Assembly: GCA_963930775.1 (NCBI GenBank)
Contig: OZ005699.1
Location: 1,633,501 to 1,697,500, forward strand
Length of the DNA: 64,000 bases
Reading direction: 5' to 3'
DNA from: Cliona cf. orientalis
Lineage: Eukaryota > Porifera > Demospongiae > Clionaida > Clionaidae
The translations under genes and the position numbers were made by a program. This document shows, in pieces, positions 25,229 through 33,546 of this stretch (its first letter is position 1; each line of letters opens with the position of its first letter). The notes beneath the pieces were generated by a model, which had not been told where the DNA came from, ran no database searches, and worked only from the letters and a program-made list of their open reading frames with translations.

Positions 25229-25722
25229 TCAGTGGATCTAGGTATTTCTGGTCACCTTCTAGCTTACACGTCAAAGCAGATGGCTACACCATGCACCCAT
25301 TTCCTTGGCCAGGTCTCATGGACAAAAAGATTTAGCAGTAAAAATGAATGCAAACTAGAGCTCTGTAGAGCACATACCCTGCGCGCACATTGCGCAATCT
25401 ATAGAATTGCTTTGTGTGCATGGCTATAATTTTATGAACTTCAGAAAATTAGTGGAAATGCTGCTTAATTGTACATGTAATGTCATAGCTACCGGAGGTC
25501 CCGGTGACAATCTTGGCTACTTAGTTGTGCGCATGAGCAGACAACACAATGGGGTATGCATTGGTAGCACTGTCGATAGGCGTGGCTACGTTAGCTAACA
25601 AAAAGGCACTATTTGTGACGCCCGTGGACCGTGTCCATCGATTTGACGCACACTGAAGCTAGTTTTTCGCCGAATTCGATTGATTCGTTGTGCTTACGAG
25701 TCGCTTAGACGTCTACATCTCG

Positions 25723-26004
25723 AGATATATATATTTTCTCTCGTTTGAGTGCAACGAATTAGATAGAAAATAAGCTCCCGTCGGTGTGTAAGCTTGGTGC
25801 ATTGAAACCGGGTGTTGTCTTGTAGGGTGTTGTGTATACAACGGTCAGTGCGTCTCCAGACAGTATGGCTGTAAGCTAACATGAGTGCATGTCTGGAGTG
25901 TTTGCAAGGGCACGTCTGCATGTGCTGAGGAAAAGTATTTAAGAACTAGGTCAGGGGAGCTAGGGCACTCTCGGCAACTGCACGCTGCAGATATTCAAAG
26001 TCAA
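25723..26004 (+). repeat. Split direct repeat A1
   Basis: Nearly identical to A2 at 30,797-31,075. It begins TATATTTTCTCTCGTTTGAG and ends CAGATATTCAAAGTCAA. It contains GTATTTAAG (about 25,937), a TATA-like word, and should hold the 5' promoter of the element. Confidence 0.93.
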
Positions 26005-26138
26005 GTTCACATTCGGCAATTCTTAGCTATCCAAGTCCAGTAGCTTTTTTGGTGGCAGTGTCATTTCTGTATCAGCTTTGCATCAAGTCCACGGTGGTTT
26101 TTTCCTGCGGTTTTGTCCATTTGCTACGTATCGAAGTC

Positions 26139-26855
26139 ATGTCTCATCCCAAAGAAGGAGAATCCTCCTCATCCGCTGGTGTATCAAAGGAGGAGTTTTC
26201 TGAACTAATGGCTGCCATGAAAGGCATCCAGAGAAATATGGAGTCGATGAAGAGAGAGCTGTCGTCTGAGCGGGAAGCAGCTGATGACCGTCTATTGAAG
26301 AAGATGCGCCTCACGAAGGGCATAGAGTTCAAGCGTAAGGGAAATGAGAAGCAACATGTATTCAACGAGGAGGTGAAGGATAAGATAGAATCTGCAACAA
26401 AGGCACTTTGTTCGACCCCACCAGCAGTGGACAGAGCTAAAGAAGCACTGAAGGAAGGTGAGAAACTACTTACTGCTCGTCAGAAGCTTATTAGGATAGC
26501 AGATAGGTCTGAATATGGTTGGAGTACTGTGGCTGAATACGAGGAGGACGAATTGGCTGATGGCTCTGATGATGAAAAAAGGCTTTATAAAGCCGAACTG
26601 CGGGCGGGGAGAAAGGTGAAAGCCACTAAACAAAAATTCAGAAAGAAGGACCAGCCTAATAGGGTATGGAGGCCTAGATGGCAGTCCCAGCCCAACAGTA
26701 TGTTTGGTGGCAATGGGCCACAATCGTCCTCCTCAGTAGCATCAAAGCCATCTGGGGGCGAAGCGTTGAAGCCCCGGTCCTCTTTGGGCCCATGTTTTGA
26801 ATGTGGCAAGTATGGCCACTTCAGGAAGAATTGCCCAGATTTGGTGGGAAAATGA
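26139..26855 (+). CDS. Gag-like protein of the DIRS-like element
   Basis: First ATG at 26,139 (MSHPKEGESSS); the frame is open further upstream but without ATG. A charged helical region (residues about 15-60) is followed by a basic, Gln/Pro-rich region and a C-terminal CCHC zinc knuckle CFECGKYGHFRKNC. Such knuckles bind nucleic acid in retroelement Gag proteins. It precedes the reverse-transcriptase frame by 170 bp, matching ORF1 of DIRS-order elements. Confidence 0.85.
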   Translation: MSHPKEGESSSSAGVSKEEFSELMAAMKGIQRNMESMKRELSSEREAADDRLLKKMRLTKGIEFKRKGNEKQHVFNEEVKDKIESATKALCSTPPAVDRAKEALKEGEKLLTARQKLIRIADRSEYGWSTVAEYEEDELADGSDDEKRLYKAELRAGRKVKATKQKFRKKDQPNRVWRPRWQSQPNSMFGGNGPQSSSSVASKPSGGEALKPRSSLGPCFECGKYGHFRKNCPDLVGK

Positions 26856-27021
26856 ATGTACTTCATTCAATGACAGTTGGTCTTTTATGGTCATGTGTGT
26901 TTACATAATTATGGTCATGATGGAGCCTTTGATCCACTAGATAGACTCATTTCTGAACACTTGTGTAGTTTTATCTGTGTGCAATGATGAACCATAAAAT
27001 TAATACAACTATGTTTATGAG

Positions 27022-28314
27022 TTGGGGAGAGCAAGTTATTTCATACATATAAATTATGCTGCAGGTGGGATAGCAAGTGTTGGCAATAGTGATTCATTTG
27101 ACAGTATGGGCTTCTCTAATCCAGCACTGGAGGCCATAGAGCTGGTGGATGTGTGCATTTTAGAGCCTATCCCACAGGAGGATGGGGGAACTGTGTCAGT
27201 TCAAGGAAGGCTACGTAAGCATGAAAAATTCTGGCTGAATGATCTTGATGTATCTAGTTTTGTAAGAGACATAGTTCTCTATGGGTATCGCTTGCCTTTT
27301 GCTGTTCTGCCTTGGCCCGTGTTTAAGTTTAATCATCGTTCAGCTTTGCAGCATGAAGAATTTGTAGCCTCCGCTATTGCTGACCTCCTGCAGGCTGGGT
27401 GCATTGTACAATCTGATAAGTGTCCGCTTGTATGCAGCCCTCTTTCGGTAGTAGAGAATGCCAAGGGAAAACTTAGGCTAGTACTAGATCTCAGATATGT
27501 GAATCAATTCCTCCCACAACAAAAGTTCAAGTATGAAGGCCTCAATCTCGTACCTCAGATGTTTGACAAAGGGGAGCACTTCTTTACATTTGATTTAAAG
27601 TCAGGGTACCACCATGTAGATATCCACATAGATTTTTGGACTTACTTGGGTTTTTCATGGGATTCGGGAACCAATAGGAGCTTCTACATGTTTAAAGTGC
27701 TGCCATTTGGTTTGGCCTCAGCATGCTATGTGTTCACTAAGTTACTTCGACCTTTAGTAAAACGCTGGAGAGCAAAGGGGATCCGTGTTATAGTCTACAT
27801 TGACGATGGTATCTGTGCCGCGAAATCTAAGGCCCAAAGTTTAATCCATAGAGATATGGTGGTGTCAGACCTCAAGTTATCTGGATTTGTGCTGAATGTT
27901 CAAAAATCATGTCTAGAACCACAACAGATTGGGAAGTGGTTAGGCTTTAACCTGGACCTGCTTGAAGGTAAATTTTATGTTCCCGATGATAAATTGGCCA
28001 GCCTCAAGTCTGTTATTAGGAATGCTTTCCCCTTTACCAGAGTCCCCGTCAAATGCTTGGCTAAAATAGTTGGGAAAATAATTTCTATGAATCTGGCAAT
28101 TGGTCCAGTCTCACGCTTGAGGACCAGGGCATTGTATGCAGCCATAAATAGCCGACGTTCTTGGTGTGATAGCGTCATTATTCCTACGGATGCGCAGGAG
28201 GAGTTATTATTCTGGTATCATATGTTAATGGTAAATCCATCTGGTTCAGTCCAGGTGCCACCAGGGTGGCATACTCAGATGCTAGTGATAGTGGCTATGG
28301 TGGCTACGTGGTAG
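27022..28314 (+). CDS. Reverse transcriptase of the DIRS-like element
   Basis: The frame is open from 27,022 but without an ATG at its start; the first in-frame Met is in DSMGFSNPAL. Reverse-transcriptase motifs are in order: KLRLVLDLRYVN, FFTFDLKSGYHHVDI, VLPFGLASACYVFTKL, VIVYIDDGI (catalytic YIDD) and GKWLGFNLDL. The DIRS-type connection domain follows. The frame ends after PPGWHTQM, where the RNase H frame begins 49 bp earlier in another phase, so a frameshift (mutation or programmed) separates them. Confidence 0.9.
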   Translation: MGRASYFIHINYAAGGIASVGNSDSFDSMGFSNPALEAIELVDVCILEPIPQEDGGTVSVQGRLRKHEKFWLNDLDVSSFVRDIVLYGYRLPFAVLPWPVFKFNHRSALQHEEFVASAIADLLQAGCIVQSDKCPLVCSPLSVVENAKGKLRLVLDLRYVNQFLPQQKFKYEGLNLVPQMFDKGEHFFTFDLKSGYHHVDIHIDFWTYLGFSWDSGTNRSFYMFKVLPFGLASACYVFTKLLRPLVKRWRAKGIRVIVYIDDGICAAKSKAQSLIHRDMVVSDLKLSGFVLNVQKSCLEPQQIGKWLGFNLDLLEGKFYVPDDKLASLKSVIRNAFPFTRVPVKCLAKIVGKIISMNLAIGPVSRLRTRALYAAINSRRSWCDSVIIPTDAQEELLFWYHMLMVNPSGSVQVPPGWHTQMLVIVAMVATW

Positions 28315-29123
28315 AACTAGGGCCAGAAGTAGCACATGGCCAGTGGTCTGAGGTCGAATCCCAACAAAGCTCGACTTGGAGGGAGCTAAAGGCAATTTAC
28401 TTAGTACTTAAGTCGTTTGCCAATAAATTGGAGGGTCACACTGTGAAGTGGCTGACAGATAATCAGGGAGCTATGTACATCATTCGATCTGGTTCTAGGA
28501 AGGAGCACCTACAGGATGGAGCAATGGCCATTTTTGAGCTTTGTTTTGCACATAGCATAAAGCTCGAGATAGACTGGATTCCTCGAAGTCTCAATGAATA
28601 TGCCGATGCCATAAGTAGGATAATTGATTACGATGACAGGAGCCTCAACCCTTCAGTGTTTAGCTTTATAGATGCAAGCTGGGGGCCTCATACAGTAGAC
28701 TGCTTTGCATCTCCATATAATAACCAAACAAAGAGATTTCACAGCCGCTTCTGGTCACCTGGCTGTGAGGCAGTAGATACATTCACAGTCAACTGGGGCA
28801 GCGAGATGAACTGGTGGCTACCACCACAGCATCTGGTGTGCCGTACGATTCGTCATGCTTCCCGGTGCAAAGCGAAAGGAACACTGGTAGTCCCAGCATG
28901 GAATTCTGCCCCCTTTTGGCCAATTCTGTGTCCAGATGGCTGCCATCTACCATCGTTCGTGCACCTCTGGTGGTCTACAAACTATATACCTGGATTACTT
29001 GTACCTGGACGTAGTGGTAGCAATTTAGGGGATTCTCTAAATTCGGATTCCATGTTATTAGTGCTATTTATCGACTTTTCAGTACCACCTAGGGTAGATA
29101 ATTATGGATTCTGTGTACTATAA
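28266..29123 (+). CDS. RNase H region of the DIRS-like element
   Basis: It begins with AYSDASDSGYGGYVVE (catalytic Asp of RNase H), then STWRELKAIYLVL (catalytic Glu), WLTDNQGAMYII (second Asp) and NEYADAISRI (last Asp). All four acidic residues are present. A conserved DIRS-type tail (TVDCFASPYNNQTKRFHSRF, WLPPQHLV) follows. There is no true ATG at the natural start; it is most likely read as a continuation of the reverse-transcriptase polyprotein. Confidence 0.85.
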   Translation: MAYSDASDSGYGGYVVELGPEVAHGQWSEVESQQSSTWRELKAIYLVLKSFANKLEGHTVKWLTDNQGAMYIIRSGSRKEHLQDGAMAIFELCFAHSIKLEIDWIPRSLNEYADAISRIIDYDDRSLNPSVFSFIDASWGPHTVDCFASPYNNQTKRFHSRFWSPGCEAVDTFTVNWGSEMNWWLPPQHLVCRTIRHASRCKAKGTLVVPAWNSAPFWPILCPDGCHLPSFVHLWWSTNYIPGLLVPGRSGSNLGDSLNSDSMLLVLFIDFSVPPRVDNYGFCVL

Positions 29124-29676
29124 CTGAAACCAGGAAAACAATAATTGCTATATTGATTGCATATCCATAGTAATGTGTTATATAAAAGCATAATATTGGC
29201 AATATGCATCAAATTTTGTGATAATGTCTGCTTCGCTTAATGATAGCTAATTATAATATTGTGCAAGTGCATATACTGAGTTGGGGAGGGTCCCATAGTC
29301 GCCTCAGTGCAAGCCAGGGGTATTGTGTGGTGAGTGTTCCCCACGGACCACAGTGGTCCATTCTTCGTCCAAAGCTGGACCTGCAACTGTGCATAGCATC
29401 TGCCAATAGTCTGCATGGGAAGCAGACGGTAGCCTTGGGGCTACGTTAGGATCAAGATGTATTTAGGACCTCAGTGGTCTGGGATTCACGGAGAATCCAG
29501 TATCAGTCTGTGTAGGACTTGCCAATGGATCTCTTAGATCCAAAATAATAGCTACACCCGGTGGGTGGTTGAAGCAGGCTTCTGAAGCCCTTGGCACTGT
29601 GATGCCCAGACTATATATTTAATCCTGTGACAAATTAGCTATAACTCTCATCCACCATTATTATAATACTATACTA
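29124..29676. other. Spacer between RNase H and recombinase
   Basis: About 550 bp without a long open frame in either strand. It ends in a CTATACTAG-type acceptor-like sequence just before the recombinase frame. I see nothing else in it. Confidence 0.5.
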
Positions 29677-30691
29677 GACGTTTTCAAAAGTGCGGTCTGG
29701 CAGGAAATAGAAGCCATCGAAGATCCTGAACTCAAAGAGCTTTCCGAGCTACTACCAACAGTCGTTCTTAGAGGCAGAGCCCCATCAACGGTAAAAAAAT
29801 ATAGTGGCGCATTTCTGAGATGGAAGAGTTGGACTACACAGAAGTTCGAATACCATGCAAGCATACCTCCCCGCGAAGCCTCTACATGTGGCCCTATACC
29901 TGACGTATCTTATCCGAAAGTCCTCCACCAGCGCCCCAGTAGAAGAAGCCTCAAACGCGATATCCTGGGCCCATCAAGTAGCCGTCTTGGAGGATCCAAC
30001 CCAGCATCAACTCGTCAAGCAGGTAGTAGCAGGAGCTAAGCGCATTCTGGCACACCAAACAAACAAGAAGGAACCCATCACCCCCGAAATTCTAGCAAAA
30101 CTTGTCGATAAATTCGCAGGGGAGAGTGCAGACCTCGATGACATCAGAATAGTTGCTATCTGCCTGACAAGCTTTGCAGGCTTCCTAAGATATAATGAAG
30201 TGTCAGCCTTGAAGGAGTCAGACTTACACATCTACAGCGATCACATGGAAATTTTCATAGAAGCCAGTAAAACGGATCAGTATAGGGATGGGGCATGGGT
30301 GGTGATAGCCAGAACCCAAACGAAAACCTGCCCAGTCCACATGATGGAACGCTACATGAAGCTCGCCAACGTAACTGGCTCCCCAGATCTCCACCTCTTC
30401 CGCGGTATCGTGCGCTCAAAGAATGGAGTCAGGCTACGAGCGCAAGGTGGCCTCAGCTATACCAGGATGCGTGAGCTACTGCTGGAAAAGCTTGCTCAAG
30501 TGGGCCTTGATCCAAAGAATTACGGGCTGCACAGCCTCCGATCAGGTGGTGCCACCGCGGCTGCCAATGCAGGAGTGCCAGACAGACTTTTTAAGCGGCA
30601 CGGTCACTGGCGAAGCGAGAATGCTAAGGACGGCTACGTGAAAGACTCCCTAACTAGTAGACTAAGTGTAACCAAGGATATAGGTGTCTAA
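29677..30691 (+). pseudogene. Tyrosine recombinase of the DIRS-like element (frameshifted)
   Basis: The N-terminal core-binding part (APSTVKKYSGAFLRWKSW) is in one frame from 29,677 to about 29,868; the rest (AKPLHVALYLTYLIRKS onward) is in the next frame and ends at 30,691. The catalytic set is present: Arg in GFLRYNEVSAL, HxxR in GLHSLRSGG, HGHW, and Tyr in DGYVKDS. This enzyme replaces integrase in DIRS-order elements and inserts circular cDNA by recombination. One short indel near 29,868 breaks this copy. Confidence 0.9.
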
Positions 30692-30717
30692 TGACAACAC
30701 ACAATACTACTTTCTTT

Positions 30718-30797
30718 GTGACCTCTCGCGGTTGCCCACCACCTAAATGTGAAGTACATGCGTCATGCGTAAGCAATGCGCATGCGGCTCAGACGGG
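30718..30797 (+). repeat. Split direct repeat B1
   Basis: About 80 bp (CTCGCGGTTGCCCACCACCT to GCTCAGACGGGAG), repeated as B2 at 31,485-31,566. B1 abuts A2 directly. Confidence 0.92.
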
Positions 30798-31075
30798 AGA
30801 TATATTTTCTCTCGTTTGAGTGCAACGAATTAGATAGAAAATAAGCTCCCGTCGGTGTGTAAGCTTGGTGCATTGAAACCGGGTGTTGTCTTGTAGGGTG
30901 TTGTGTATACAACGGTCAGTGCGTCTCCAGACAGTATGGCTGTAAGCTAACATGAGTGCATGTCTGGAGTGTTTGCAAGGGCACGTCCGCATGTGCTGAG
31001 GAAAAGTATTTAAGAACTAGGTCAGGGGAGCTAGGGCACTCTCGGCAACTGCACGCTGCAGATATTCAAAGTCAA
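30797..31075 (+). repeat. Split direct repeat A2
   Basis: Second copy of A1, differing at a few positions, ending at GTCAA where the two diverge. Confidence 0.93.
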
Positions 31076-31329
31076 ATTTAACTATAAAAAAATTAATTTG
31101 TCTCTCTGAGTATTTTACCACAGGAAATGGCCATGAAGTAGCTGCAAGCTGTTCAATCAGCCACCCACTGGAGGAGCCAAGGAACCACTATACACCTGCT
31201 ACCAAACCAAGGAAACTGTTCGAACAATATAGTGGGGTGCAATTCCTACCCGGTTTTTTCCTCTCCATTTTCCTCTACGGAGGTTTTTTGAGAGGTTTTT
31301 TTCCTTGAGTGTTCTGGCCACACACTCTA

Positions 31330-31335
31330 AATAAA
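31330..31335 (+). terminator. AATAAA polyadenylation signal of the DIRS-like element
   Basis: AATAAA lies between A2 and B2, on the sense strand, where the element's transcript should end. Confidence 0.5.
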
Positions 31336-31484
31336 TCCTGCTGACACATTATTAGGGCTCACCCCAGGAACTATGTGGTACATATAGTTATGTACATAGT
31401 TATGCTGCTTTGTGCCAATTTAATTTCTAGCCATGTACAAATACTAGGCTGTATGCATACTATTTCAATGTCAGCTTGCGGCGT

Positions 31485-31566
31485 GCGACCACTCGCGGTT
31501 GCCCACCACCTAAATGTGAAGTACATGCGTCATGCGTAAGCAATGCGCATGCGGCTCAGACGGGAG
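31485..31566 (+). repeat. Split direct repeat B2 (3' end of the element)
   Basis: Second copy of B1. It ends in CGGGAG, immediately followed by the right part of element X. Confidence 0.92.
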
Positions 31567-31802
31567 GGCGATTTTTGTGCTCACGACGACGACAACGACA
31601 CGACCGATTACTTTACCCCTTGCGCATGCGCGCGGGGTAAATATCGCATGCCAATCACAATAATAATTATTTGCAAACTAGTTATACGACAAATTAATTT
31701 TTCTATCCATCAGGAATAGCTAGATATTTATATTTGTAATAATATGTTCAACGTTTTGTTACAGTACTGGTATATAGCAGTAAAAGATAGTACTGAACAT
31801 TA

Positions 31803-32676
31803 TTACGTTTCAAGGGGAGGAGCAGTATTATTGGCAAGGAGGGGTTCACTTTCCAAGGCATCATCACCATCATCACCATTAGCAGTTTCATACCAATCAC
31901 TAAAGCTCAGGAAGTGTTCCTGGGATGAACTCCCTTGCTCCACAGAATTGATATAAATGGAAGCAACTGCACATGCTGCAGCCTGGATTGGAGTTTGCTG
32001 CCTGAAATTCTGGACACAGTGTCTGATGATGCAATGAATGACAATCCCCAGAAACTGGAGAAAAGCTATTCCGACCGAGATGCAAGTAACTGCTGATTTC
32101 CATGCTTGATTGTTTTCAAGGTTGGCGTAGATCATTCCACTGCTACAAAACACCAAATTCCCAAGGGTCAATCCTTCAAGCATCTGAACATATCGATCAC
32201 CGTACACACTATTCCATGCCAGGTAGAGCAATAGTATGGTAGCTACAAGAAGGAGTATGAATAGATTCAGATTTTGATTTGCATTGGCGGTCGCTGTAAA
32301 CAATATCAGGAGAGCAACTCGAATGAAGAGCATTAGTCCAGGCCAGTATTTGTAGTTATTATTGTGTGGGGCAAAGAGAGCATCGTGCAGTGGTAGTCAC
32401 AAAGAAGCTCCTGTAGTGTTGCATTCGTGCTAAGCATAGTATGTATTTAGATTTCCATCCTTGTTCATAGTTGTCTTCAGCATCGAGTTCACCTTGAATT
32501 TGTTCGACTGTGCAGACCTCATGATCATGCTTAGTACGAATTTGGACCAAATTACTGCTGGAGTTACATGCAAGCACATTGTTCTTGAATCCCATGATTT
32601 AAGATATGGACCGAGAAAAACAAGCTTACTACAGTAGCAAAGAGAGCCAGAATGAACAGTACCACATGCTTGCCCT
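31803..32676 (-). pseudogene. 3' remnant of a beta-helix/multi-span receptor gene
   Basis: It matches the last third of the gene at 38,513-42,409: the loop with LACN and QGWKSK, then the last four membrane spans and the tail ending LANNTAPPLET. It lacks the signal peptide, beta-helix, Cys-rich part and first spans. A short deletion near 32,395 (YRSFF then out of frame) shifts the frame between the two pieces (32,595-32,359 and 32,333-31,803). The upper end is cut at about 32,676, in the codons for the GKHVVLF region, by the duplication junction. Confidence 0.9.
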
Positions 32677-32680
32677 TTAG

Positions 32681-33150
32681 CAGTTGGGTCCTAAATGGGT
32701 GTTACCTAATAGTGACTAATAATTTTGGTAGATACAAAGGTAGCTGTACCACCAAACTGCCATGTGTGTATTATAATTATAATTCCCCGTCAATTAAGGT
32801 TTTAATGAAGTGGTTATTGAGTCAGACTAGTTGCATGTACAATAGCAATGGAGAGATACTAAATTGTGGGGTAGCAATTAAAAGAAATTTGTCAATTTTA
32901 AAATTTTATCTGCAACAAAATTTGTCTAGGTGGCTGAAATTGCCAAATTAATGACTGCTTATATTCGTGTGGTGTTTAATATTAGTTGAAAGTGTTATAA
33001 TATTGTGTAATAATTTTCAGTAAATCACTCTTGCTAGTCTTGTAAATAAAAGAACTCTTTATTTTCAACAAAATTTTCATCAATATCATAATATTAGGTT
33101 GTAGTGATTTTCATGTTCAGTATTTATAAATGTGGGAGAAAATTAAAATT
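32681..33150 (+). pseudogene. Orphan copy of the last myosin X exon
   Basis: The acceptor and exon at about 32,931-32,987 ([15 protein letters not shown]) repeat 15,642-15,698, with a one-base deletion just before the stop. No other myosin exon is near, so it cannot be part of a myosin gene here. The flanking intron and 3' UTR sequence also match. Confidence 0.9.
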
Positions 33151-33546
33151 TGTGGTATAATTCAATAACTCTGTGACACGTACGAACTTTGCACTGGCAT
33201 GCATACAGGACCCTAAGGCTTACTGTCCAGTCATAATTATAAACTGCAATAATTATTGTCACCTATAGGTCTGTGTGAAATCATGACTGTGTGCTTCTAC
33301 AGTGCATAACTGAGGATTAGCTATTATACAATAACTTTTTTCTAAATTTAATACTGCATGAAAAACTGACAACTAATGGTATACAAATGAGCTCCATAAT
33401 AGTTATAATAGCCAATATAATGTACATTCTGGGGTACAGGTTATATATATGTCCTATTACCATGCATGATTATGTGATGATCCTTTAAGTTACTGGATAG
33501 TAAGTAATACTATTATGCGATGGGCTTGCATGTTAGACTGATTGAC

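Larger units (their letters stand above)
15387..25500. repeat. Segmental duplication, copy 1 (myosin 3' end plus KD-A)
   Basis: From the last myosin intron (starting at GCAGTTGGGTCC) through the last myosin exon and gene KD-A to beyond its 5' flank, the sequence is repeated in the same orientation from 32,681 to about 38,300. Copy 1 is longer because its second KD intron holds about 4.6 kb of repeats and its 5' flank an extra inverted-repeat element. Fragments can be aligned by eye throughout; identity is high (about nine in ten bases in the stretches I compared). Confidence 0.9.
25726..31566 (+). mobile_element. DIRS-order retrotransposon, Ngaro/PAT-like
   Basis: Layout on the plus strand: repeat A1, gag-like frame with zinc knuckle, reverse transcriptase, RNase H, tyrosine recombinase, repeat B1, repeat A2, unique 410 bp with AATAAA, repeat B2. 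Split direct repeats plus a tyrosine recombinase in place of a DDE integrase define the Ngaro/PAT group. Boundaries come from comparison with the uninterrupted element X at 61 kb. Frame shifts at the RT/RNase H boundary and in the recombinase make this copy probably inactive. Confidence 0.9.
25353..31640. mobile_element. Element X, copy interrupted by the DIRS-like element
   Basis: The left part 25,353-25,725 begins AACTAGAGCTCTGTAGAGCA and runs to CTCGAGAT; the right part 31,567-31,640 runs from GGCGATTTTTGTGC to GCGCATGCGCGCGGGGTAA. The uninterrupted copy at 61,009-61,410 has the same two ends joined (CTCGAGATCTGGCGATTTTC). Both ends carry inverted TACCCCGCGCGC/GCGCGCGGGGTA (one change here). 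The middle of the left part is diverged. Confidence 0.7.

Noticed and set aside
26049..26138. Longer Gag frame starting at 26,049
   Set aside because: That start is a TTG codon; the first ATG is at 26,139.
31076..31484. Reading the 410 bp between A2 and B2 as a long terminal repeat
   Set aside because: It is not repeated at the other end of the element.
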